Positions 27,601-39,600 of a stretch of DNA of 64,000 bases are shown in pieces. Every line of letters begins with the position of its first letter. Within the stretch, counting starts at the first letter, position 1. The position numbers and the translations under genes were made by a program. The notes beneath the pieces were generated by a model. It was not told where the DNA came from and ran no database searches. It saw only the letters and a program-made list of their open reading frames with translations. Origin of the DNA: Symsagittifera roscoffensis (taxonomy: Eukaryota; Xenacoelomorpha; Acoela; Convolutidae); assembly GCF_963678635.1 (NCBI RefSeq), contig NC_087067.1:36712686-36776685 (forward strand), given 5' to 3'.

Positions 27601-30600
27601 GTAGAGTAAATCGACTGGCAAGAAGTTCCAGTTTTTTTTAAGCAAGCTATTCAAGCTCTGAAATTTTGAAACATTTCAAGTTATTTTAAAATGCAAATCG
27701 GTTTGCAAAAAGTTTGCTTAGAAAAATTTGCAAAAAATTTTGCTTGAAAAAACTTTCGATACAATCTATGAAATAGCTTGAAAGGTAACAAAGTTTTTCT
27801 AAGCACGCGATTCATGTGATAAAACTTTGAAATAAGTCAAGTGGTTTCACAAAGAAAATTGGCGAGAAGTTATAGTTTTTTAAGCAAGCTATTGCGGCAA
27901 TAAAACTTTGAATTATCTCATGTTTTCACAGAGCAAATTGATTGGCCTAAGTTTTTTTAAGCAAGCTATGCAAGCGATGAAAGTTTGAAAGATTTCAAAA
28001 CATTTCATAATTGTTTAATTTCAGAATGAAAATTTTGGAAAACGTGGACTGGCACTGTGTAGCCTTGAAAACAAATTGAGTTCATCTTGTCTAACGAATC
28101 GAATTTTCGCCAAAAAAATCGAGAATATTCCAGACTTGAGGATATTTTAAATTTAAACGCTGCATTCTACTAAGCTAAAACAATGCATTCAGTTAAACAT
28201 TGCGTCCATAGCGCATTCCGATTTTCATTTAATGCATAAGATTACATTTCATTTTTAGAGTGCGGAGGTTTTAAAAACGCTAATTTGTTTCACGCTATTA
28301 AAAAAAAATCTGCAAAACTGTTGAGTTGTTAAGCTTTTAGCGAATGTATTAAATTGAATATAGATAGAGTTACAGCAGTTCAGTGCTGAGCAATATGTAA
28401 CAGCAGGAAGACTAAACATTTGACCAACTTGTGAAAGAGCGTAAAATGAAACCTTCTTAAAACATTAATGTACAACGGATGCACCTAGTTTTAGATTATT
28501 AAAGCTTTTCTCGTTGTTTAGTATGCTTCAGTTTTGCTTTATGAGCGCAAAAAATTGAACAACTTTCACATTGCAGCAATAAAATTGTCTATGCTGAACA
28601 AACCGATCTATTTATTTTGTTATAAAATAATCGTTACACATTGATTTTTGTTGATTAGCTATCACCAACTAATGATAATAACTAAACATGTTGGTTGTCA
28701 CCAGCGGATTTGGGGGGCGTTGATTGTGGGGGCGGACGCCCCTTTCTCAGGATTCGACCCCCTAACGACCCAAAGGGTCCCCCCTTTGTACTATTTTGAG
28801 ATATCCCTTTTTGGCCGACTGAACCTAAAACTGTTCTAAAGGCGCCTAAAGAAAACTTTCCAAAAAGTGCCTTTTAAGCTTGTTTTTTCAAACATTTGGT
28901 CAAAATGGGGTCTATATAGTGATTTGGGAGAGCTCAGAAAATCAATTTGGTCGACCTAAAAAAAGGTCGAAAAAATTTTCGATTTTCCTCCGATTTTTTT
29001 GAAAGTCCGCCGTACCTCGAAAAAAGGCTAGGTCCACCCCTGTGGGTTGTAGAAACATAAATTGCCAGGTTATCATAAGCCAATAAAAACTTTGCTTCAA
29101 CATTCGAAGAAAGGCAACGAATACTTGTTTCGGTTTTGCGCGACTTATATCGCGACTATGCGTCGTTTGATGCGTCTTTGCGCGACTCATGCTGCAATTT
29201 TGCTCAACTCATTTTGCGAATTTTTGGCGGAATATTTTAAGCGCGAAAAAACTAGCAAATGGTTTCGCCATAAAATTATATTTTATTAAACAAGCCCTTT
29301 TTTGTTCAAAAGATTCAAAATGTGTTTTTATCCAATTTTTTTTTCAATTTTTTGCAATGTCTTACAAGTCATTTTTTCGCTCGAAATAGATTTTTAAAAT
29401 TTGATTTTTTTTCCGTTCGCCATTTTCTAGGTCATTATTTTTCTTTCAGAGTTTTTAACTTTCAAGTGAGAAAATTGTGTAGCGAAAAATCAATACTGTA
29501 TATAATTTCATGTTGATAAAGCTGTCTGGAAATAAGTGTGTATTTGGCACAATTGTCAAATATGATTAAAACTTTTAAAAGTTTTTTTTTATAGTTTCAG
29601 GTTCGAGAAAACTGTTGACTTTTTGTTGAAAAAAGACCCCCTTAATTAGATCTACATCAGTGTATAAAATCAGTAGAAGAATTTTCTGTAAAGTCAATTC
29701 AGAAGATTTAAAAGGGCGATAAACCGGTACTATTTTTTAGCAAGTTATATTTAATTTTTTCAAGGAGCGCATGACCTTATTTTGATAATTCTTTAGCTTC
29801 TAAAAAAGGGTCCATATTAATCATTTTATTCAACAATTATTTTGTTAATAATCGAAATTGTTATCAGCAACGGCTATCAACATGGCCTATTCAAGCACTT
29901 CTAGAATACAATCAAACAACGATGCACTTAACTGTTCGGTTTGCGCGGATTTTATAGCTGATCCTCGCGCATTACCTTGTGGACATTCTTACTGTGGTCC
30001 AGCAAAAATGTGTCTAAGAGCACTCCAAAGACCCGGCGGTGTATTGCGATGCGCAATCTGCAGCACAGAGTATACTAGAAGAATTGAAGATTTGAAGCCT
30101 TTATACGGAATAAGAGAACATTTAGAAGGATACTCATCAGAAATCAGCGCGTATCAGAAAGAAATTGAAGAACTGCGGAACAAAATGGACAATCTGCAGA
30201 CAAAACTATCATTTATTCCTCCAGTTTGCTCGCACAACTTATGCGAAAATTTAGTTTCTTTCTGGTGTAAAGAATGTGAAGTGGAGAGTTGCGACGACTG
30301 CCTTGAAACAGATCATGACAAGCATTCAGTTTTGGGGTACAAAAAACATCTGAGAAGAAGGGTTGAGATGAAACTTCAGATGCTCGCAAAAGCAGGAGAC
30401 AACAAAAAACGCAGTAAGCAGCTATCAAACAACGGTGTTACAACCTGTCGTGTGAAGGATTACCTTAATTCGTTTTAAATAATTCACATTCAGAAATCCA
30501 ATTAGTTTTATTTTTACCAACATCCAGTTTGAGTTATTACGACCTGAAATACGACTTAAAAATGAACTTTGTTTTTTTTTTAAGTAAGCCTGCAACTGAT

Positions 30601-33600
30601 GGATCAAAAGATGTGAAAATATCTCAAATGCAATTTATTGAAACTAATGGATTTACTTGCTCAGATTTTTACGCAAAAATCCAAAAATTCCGACAAAACA
30701 TGATAACAAAAATAAAATGGGGGGTTTTGTTCGTAAAAAAGCAACGCAAGTAACAGTAATTATAGAAATCGTTGCTTGCCAAACAAATAATTAAATCGAA
30801 AAAAATCTAAAAAGATAAACTTGGGGAAAAGGAATGCAAAATATAAGGCAACGGCAAAAGTTGTAAGGTTTTCTTCTACCTGACTTGCTGCGTAAAACAG
30901 CTGCTCTGAATTAAGATTCTGAACAATTAATACGAATTAGTTTATGAATTGCTCTGTATGCACTAACATTAACGTACCATTTTCTATTATGCGGCAATTT
31001 TTTAAGCAAATAGTTTAAAACCAGAAATGTGATTGAGAAATTTACATGATATTTTTTTGAGCGTCATACATTATTATAAGTCTACCAAAACTTATATAAA
31101 CATTTGAAAAAATAAAAGGAGGTTTTGATTAAGGCAAATTTTTATTAAACCTGAACTGTGAGCAATTTTGTTTTTGTTTGCAAACCACAAAATTATGTTC
31201 TGCTTGAGAAATAAGTGGTCTTCAGGTAATTGGTTTTAATATTCAAAAGAGAAAATATTTATTGCTTAGAGAAAACTAACAAAAAATTTCAAAAGTTTAT
31301 ACATGTTGGCAGTAGACCAATGAGATGTTTAACTCATGATTCAATCGAAACGGTCAAACGATGTCCGTTTTTGACTTTTTGAGTCAAAAAATGTCCGTTT
31401 TCGACGTCGTTCGACTTTACCGGACATTATTTCACTTTGTTCATCTTTTTTCGACTTTAAAAGACATTGTTCGACTTTGATCAACTTATCCCAAAAATTT
31501 CCGATTTTGTTCGACTTCAATTGAAAACTTTTTAAAAGCGCTTAATTTTATTGGAGGTTGTTTGACTTGTTCGAAACAAGTGGACTTTAATTGGTACCTG
31601 TTATTTAGGCGATGAGCTGCTCAAAAAATTAGAAAAAAAATTGGACAGAATCAATAAAGATCTTGTTCACTACCGATCTTTGGAGACACAAGTCAGATCA
31701 GTGGAAAAAGCCAACAGTGAACTTTCCAAAAATTTGGATCATCTTCATAATTTCGCAAAAGGAATTAGAGAGTGCAGCTGGGAATTGATTCAAAAATTTC
31801 TATCTGAGAACTACGAGTTTCCAGAAGATGGCATTGAAGAGCCAAATGAAAAAACAATTCAGAAGGATATCTCATCAAACGAACCGTATCCAAGCCAGAA
31901 CAGTTACAGAGGAACTATCGGAATCAACTTTGGATGTCCACGGCGAAAACTTCCAGACTACGATGAAAAATTTTGGTCACCCGTAATATTGTTAGGAGGG
32001 ATAGGATTTCAAATTGGGATTTTAAAAGTGAGAAGTCCAATTCACAACAACCATCCCATGCTGCAAATTCTATTCCAAACTACCAGTAGAACCCCAGACA
32101 AACTGAAACTGAATTTTTTTGCAACAAATCACACAACTCGGAAGTGTCATTTCGAGAAAGCCATTACAAAATGTGATCAATCAGGTTGCATTTTTTCTGT
32201 TCTTTGGAACCAACTTCTCGAAAAACAGAAGAATTGGCTAGACTCAGAAGGGAACCTAATAATTTACTGCACATTAGAATGACATCAGCGAACAAAAATC
32301 GATTCTGTTTCACGCAGTTTGTTTGTATATAGAGACTTTTTCGATAACATTGGCCAATCTGATTTAAGAAAAAATCTTCACATTTTGTCATTAAGGTGAA
32401 ATAATGAAATCTTATTGGTGTTGCAAGAGAAAATTTAGTTTAATCAGAAAAAAATATTTGGAAACAAAAATAACTGTTCAACTGAAGTAGAAATGAATAA
32501 TTAATGCATCTTCTATATAATTATATAGAAAGACCCTTCACCCCTTTGAGTGAAAATTATCAAAGAAATTATCTTAGAGTTCAAATGACAAAAAAATGAT
32601 GCAGAGATCATTGTTACAAAACAAAGTTTGCTGAACGTCTTAGCAGAGGCAACGTTTCTTTTACTCAAAAAACTGGCAAGGAAAAAACGCTTATTCTTGT
32701 GCTGTTTAACTATGAAAGAAAAATCTGTCATCATTTAAAAAAAATTTTTAAAAACAAGTGGATGTGCAACCAAATTTATGAAGTAAGTGTCTATGAAAGA
32801 TAAATAAATAATCTCAAAAAAATGATAGCGACCTAAAGTGCCTAGAAAGTTTCAGAAACAAAAATTATGAAAAGTTTTAAATACATTTTCGTATAATTTT
32901 GAAACAATTTCCGAGTCTGATTCCCAAACATTTTAAAATAATAAGCCTGAAGCATGCAGCGCTAAACAAAAGGTTAAGTTGGTATACATTAAAAAAAACT
33001 AAACGAGTTTGTATGAAGTTTTGCTAGTGTTCGAATACACGGCAGTCAAAACAAACCATAGCAATGACTGGCATCATAGCAAACCAGCCTGCTCGTATAT
33101 CAGGTCAAAACTTTGAAGGTTCCGACTGCACTGAAAAATTGATTGAAACATTAAAAAAATTCCTCTTTTTCTTCAATATTTCTCTACACAGTTTTTCTAA
33201 GTACTAGTAGATGTTTTAAGCGCCTCATATTTTATTTAAAAAATCAAATCATTTGCCTCAATTTAGCTTTTAACGATTTAACTTGCGGTTTACCCGTGCT
33301 ATTAGAACGCATTAGCTCATAATTTAACAAAAAATATACCACATTTCATTTTTTTGAGCTGCGGACAAAAAAATTTTCGGACTATTTACACTTTTTTTCA
33401 AAAACGCTTAGTTAAAAAGTCGAAAGTTGACTGCATTACAAAAAATAAATCACAAGCATAAATATTCAAAAGTTTGTCTGAAAATCGAAATAATAAGCTG
33501 CAAGGCTGACATCCGTCAAATATATTGCGCCAATCTATTGAGAAATTGAGAAGCACGTTTCAGCTGGTATTTATTATTAAATTTAGTTACTCAAAATGAA

Positions 33601-36600
33601 GTTAAAAAAGGGTACTATACTGATTAAAAAACAATTATTAGTTTCTGTTTTTCATGAGGAGCTTTTTGTTTTATAGGGCAGTTGGAGATAATAATGGCAA
33701 TACTTTCAGAGCCTTGAAAAAGTTGTAAGGATTGGTTTATTGATAGATATAAAATGTTTGTTATAGCCTTCTTGCCCTAAAATTCCACAAAGGGCTGCGC
33801 TGGCGGCTGTGCTAGTGGAACAGCCGCCGGCATCAAACTAAAACTTAGAATATTTGTAAACTATGCATATTATACTACAGTTGCCCTCAACGAACAGAAA
33901 AACAAAACATGAAAATGAAAAAGTTTTTCGCTAATTCTCAAAAAAATGTTCAAAATGTTCAAAACTTCAAAATTAAAACACTTTTACAGAAAAAACGTCT
34001 CCCTGATATCGGCGGTTGGATAACTAAAAATTTTACCTATGCCATTGGGAACAGCAAAAAAAAGTTTTTCAGTTTTCAATTTAGAAAAAAAAGCGATGAA
34101 AAGCCTCTCCTCAATTGGTTAGATTACACGCAAGTTGAATTGAAAAAGAAACACGTGTTTTTCCAATAAGTCAAGGCCCGAAATAGGAGGAGGGTTCTTG
34201 GCTGTTTGCGATTTGAAACTACTCATAATGTGATCAGATCATTCATCTCATGATCAGATCTTTCTAAAAACCATACCAATCTACACGTACACGAATTAAT
34301 GATACAGTTGAATTCGGTTGGAGGACACCCAAATCAATTAAATCACTTCAAATACTTGGTTTCAAATAAATCAAAATAAAAAGATAAAATCTGAGAGGAG
34401 TACTATATGCGTCAGTAAGTTGGGGGTGCCAGTAGACCCTCCATGGTAATAAGATAGGAAAAGGAATATCTGGTCCACTGGCTATGTATTAACACTCATT
34501 ACAAAGTATTCATTCATTGCATACAAGGCAAAACCTATAACCTATCATATTGCATTGAAAACCTATTCCCTATCTTAGTACATTGCAAACTCTATACCCA
34601 ATGTTAACACGAAGCCAGTAGACCAGATGTTCTTTTCCTTATCTTAGTAGATGGGTGAATACTGGCATCCCCCAGCTCTCCTCACACATATACAACTGAG
34701 AAATCTTTAATTGAAATGAACTAAATACATTAAACTTTCGGTCAGCACCGTTACGCCGCACTGCCAGTTGACGGCTTAGACACAGCTTATAGCACTGAAA
34801 ATAAAATGAGACAAGACTGCTCGTATCAGGGCGAAGCCCTGAATGTTCCGACTGCCTTTTAAGGTTTTATGGAGCAGTAATAACATTAAAAAATTTAATG
34901 TAAGAAAAAACAAAAAGAATTTTTTTTTCTAAAATTTGAAATTTGTTATGAAAATCATCCCCCACACGCCATATAAAGTACAAAAAGATAGATTTCGCTC
35001 CTTGTAACAAATCAATTATGGCAAATAAGCTTATTTTAAGCAATTTGGAACGATTTCTAAGACGGATTAACTCTCCGCTTACGCGTTAATAGCGCGAAAT
35101 ATATCGCGCTTAATTGTCTCAAATTGGCTAAAATGGCAATTTTCAAACCCCCATAACTTTACGAAAAATGATCACAGGTAAAATATCTTTTCAAATTTGA
35201 GCTCAGGACAACAATACCTTTTGAATGATATTAAAAAATTCCGTCAAAAATGGCTAGTTAAAAAGTCGAAATTTGTCTGAAGAAAAAAAAACCCACCCCG
35301 AGCACAAATATTGCGTTACTTTCGTATCGAAAGTCGGAACAAAAATGAAATTGTTTTGATAAAAATAAGACCCCCCAAAACAGCAAAAAAATTCACAAAG
35401 TCTTAATGCGCAACCTCAAATTATTGACTATTGTACTCAACTGATAAATAACTAGAACCGAGCAAGAACTGTAAGCCTTTAACGTTCTTAAATTAGGAAA
35501 CATTAATCTCTCTCTCATTTGGACTGAAAGAAACATAAATTGAGTTACTATATAAAGAAAACGGAGAATTTTCCTTTTAAATGAAAATTCGAACCTGCTC
35601 ACTGGGAGTTTGATAGAGCTACACTAGATGACAGACCATTCTGACTAGATAAAATTAAAATTTCGTCGGGATTTAAACTTGATCTGCAAGCGTCTGGGAT
35701 AGAAACTTACGCTGAGTTATGAACGCAACTGAAGCAAAACTAAATTTGTTTTCCATTCAATTGCCCTATTTTGTCGGGAAAAAACTGGGATTTCTCCGAG
35801 TGAACCCAATAGAGATTAAACTTGAGGAGAAAAATAACAATAAAAAACCACTATCAAATTTGCTACATCGTCGTTTTTCAGGCCAAATGCACACCTTTAA
35901 AAAATTGCTGCTGTTTATTAAAATTGGACCGAACTCGCTCGCTGTGCGAGATCAGTCCAAATCATAGTGGGTGCCAAAAACGCCGAGCCCTGAATTTTTG
36001 CAATTGATCTTGAAATTAGCAGCTCGCATATTTGTATAATTTTAACGATGCATGAAAATTCGAACTAATCGAGCCAAAAAAAGCCTGACAGAAAACTAAC
36101 TTTGAACTTTAAGTATGCATCAAACAAAACACATGCGGCATAAAAACAAATTTGTATACAGCTCGAAAATTGGACCGACAAAAGCTGAACTGAAAACAAT
36201 GAAAAAAAAGCTGATTCTGTTTTTAAAAGATACAAGACTGCTCGTATCAGGTCAAAGCCCTGCATGTTCCGACTGCCTTTTAAGGTTTAATGGAGCAGTA
36301 ATAACATCAAAAAATTAAATGAAATGAAATAAAATGAAAATTTTTATTTATAAAATTTGAATTTTTTTTAATGAAAATCATCCCCCCACACGCCATATGA
36401 AGTACAAAAAGATAGATTTAGCTCCTTGTAACAAATCAATTATGGCAAGTAAGCTTCTTTCAACCAATTTGGAACGATTTTAAGACGGATTAAATCTCCG
36501 CTTACGCGTTAATAGCGCGAAATATATCGCGCGTTAATTGTCCTAAATTGGTCAAAATGGCAATCTTTAAACCCCCATAACTGTACAAAAAAGAATCACT

Positions 36601-39600
36601 GGTAAAATATCTTTTCAAATTTTAGCTCAGGACAACAATAGCTTTCGAATGATATAAAAAAAATTCCGTCAAAATTGGCTAGTGAAAAAGTCGAAATTTG
36701 TCTGAAGAAAAAAAAACCCACCCCGAGCACAAATATTCCGTTACTTTTGTATCGAAAGTCGGAGCAAAAATGAAATTGTTTTGATAAAAATAGGACTCCC
36801 AAAAACAGCAAAAAAATCACAAAGTCTTAATGCGCAACCTCAAATTATTGACTATTGTACTCAACTGATAAATAACTAGAACCGAGCAAGAACTGTAAGC
36901 CTTTAACGTTCTTGAATTAGGAAACATTAATCTCTCTCTCATTTGGACTGAAAGAAACATAAATTGAGTAACTATATGAAGAAAACGGAGAATTTTCCTT
37001 TAAAATGAAAATTCGAACCTGCTCACTGGGAGTTTGATAGAGCTACACTAGATGACAGACCATTCTGACTAGATAAAATTAAAATTTCGAAAATTTTTTA
37101 GCGTTATGCTCTGTGACGAAGTCTTTCGACGATAGACATCGTCGCGATTTAAAACTTGATTTGCAAGCTTCTGGGATAGAAACGTACGCTGAGTTATGAA
37201 CGCAACTGAAGCAAAACTAAATTTGTTTTCCATTCAATTGCCCTATTTTGTCGGGAAAGAACTGGGATTTCTCCGAGTGAACCCAATAGAGATTGAACTT
37301 GAGGAGCAAAATAACAATAAAAAACCACTATCACATTTGCTACATTATCGTTTTTCACGCCAATTGCACACCTTTAAAAACTTGCTGCTGTTTATTAAAA
37401 TTGGACCGAAATTGGATCAGTCCAAATCATAATGGGTGCCAAAAACGCCGAGCCCTGAATTTTTGCTATTGATCTTGAAATTAGCAGCTCGCATATTTGT
37501 ATATTTTTAAAGATGCATGAAAATTCGAACTAATCGAGCCAAAAAAAGCCTGACAGAAAACTAACTTTGAACTTTAAGTATAAAACAAAACACATGCGGC
37601 ATAAAAACAAATTTGTATACAGCTCGAAAATTGGACCGACAAAAGCTGAACTGAAAACAATAAAAAAAGCTGATTCTGTTTTTAAAAGATACAAGACTGC
37701 TCGTATCAGGGCGAAGCCCTGAATCTTCCGACTGCCTTTTAAGGTTTTATGGAGCAGTAATAACATCAAAAAACTAAATGTAATGAAATAAAAAGAAATT
37801 TTTTTTCTTCTAAAATTTGAATTTTTTAAATGAAAATCATCCCCCCACACGCCATATAAAGTACAAAAAGATAAATTTAGCTCCTTGTAACAAATCAATT
37901 ATGGCAAGTAAGCTTCTTTCAACCAATTTGGAACAATTTTAAGACGGATTAAATCTCCGCTTACGCGTTAATAGCGCAAAATATATCGCGCGTTAATTAT
38001 CCCAAATTGGCCAAAATGGCAATCTTTAAACCCCCAATACTTTACGAAAAATAATCACAGGTAAAATATCTTTTCAAATTTTAGCTCAGGACAACAATAG
38101 CTTTCGAATGATATTTAAAAAATCCGTCAAAAATGGCTAGTTAAAAAGTCGAAATTTGTCTAAAGAAAAAAAACCCACCCCGAGCACAAATATTCCGTTA
38201 CTTTCGTATCAAAAGTCGGAACAAAAATTCCACATGATTAGTGTATACACTTGCCCTAAGAACCTTTAAAATGAAATTGTGTCAGCGGACTATATTCGGG
38301 AAGAATATCTAGCTCCTGATTACAACATTTTTTCTTACCAAAAGGCTGTTAGTTTGAACGAACTGAATGAAGAGTTGACTATACGCGTATTTAACAAGTA
38401 ATCGTCTCCATAAAGCACTATAAAAATTGTTCAGATTTCTTTAAGGTATTTTTCGGGATCAAGTTAACATTTTTCGGGATCAAATTAACAAATGAAAATT
38501 TCTATCGTAGAACCAAGTTAACACCCCCGGTTGAAAGTGATAGTATGTTACCACACTTGGCTACTTATAAGCATTCTAGCTAGTCATGGAAGGTTATATT
38601 TTTGTAGTCAGTTGCTACCTACATCGAGCCAATAATTCTTTAAATTATTCTTACCGAATTTTTTATCCTTGTTAGGTAAACTCCCGTTCAGGCTGTCCAT
38701 TGATCTCCCCTCCTCATAGCCGACGATCCCACTCCGGAAGACAACCGCTGGAATATATCAGGCATGTCATCACCCCGGTGCCCAACTCCGTCTCTGTATT
38801 TCAGTGGTGAAGTTGTCATGCTGCCGTTTGGCAAACCAAGACTGGTCTTGTGGACTCTCTGACTGTTTCCAGGAGGCGGGCGACGCTTATCCGCAGGACC
38901 TTTAAAACGACATATTATCAATAAATTGTGCATTGTAGTACAAGCATCGTTAAAATTGACATTTAGTCGCACACTTCTCTGTGAAGCACTTTTTGGACAA
39001 CAAAAAACGCCAAAACCAGCATGCGGAAACCCCAGTGATATCATTGGTCTAAAGCTATAAACATCAAAAGAAATAAGCACACTTAAAAAAGCAGCACAAA
39101 CATTAATTTCCGAGCCACAGTGCAAATAAATTCTGAAAGTGATTGTTTATTTGTGCCTCGCTCTTTGTGTAACAACACTCCGAAGACCTGGTCTACTCTA
39201 AGCGGTGATGTCACCTTGGACAATAAGCGGCAGGTAAATCATTTTCCGGACAATCCGCGACCCAAAAAGCCCCGGGATAGAAGCCTGCATTGGAGGCGTT
39301 CTTTTTTCCACAACCGGAAATTCTTTTGATGTCTGAGTTGCAATTGGTTGGTTATGGGGGAGCATCGCGAGACATTTGTTCGACTCACAGCTCTTTGAAG
39401 TGGTCCCCCTTTTACGGGGGGATTTGGGGGGGGGGGGGCTGTGGTGGAACAAGTAGTAGTCACACGCTACACATTTGTAGGCTCGGCATTTACAGCCTAG
39501 GCTTCTGGCTCTTCGTTCGACTTCGCCGTACTGTCCATTTTGGCCGTTTGAATTGGTTCCTGGTTTGCCCAAAATTCTTATTTTAAGTATTGTCTTTTTT

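Noticed and set aside
33909-34169. 86-codon frame MKMKKFFANSQKNVQNVQ, also at 41354-41632
   Set aside because: Present in both duplication copies but with frame-changing differences near the end and low-complexity composition. No family recognised.
35719-35967. 82-codon frame MNATEAKLNLFSIQLPYF, repeated at 37196
   Set aside because: Repeated by local duplication. The third copy at 42642 loses the frame and no domain is recognisable.
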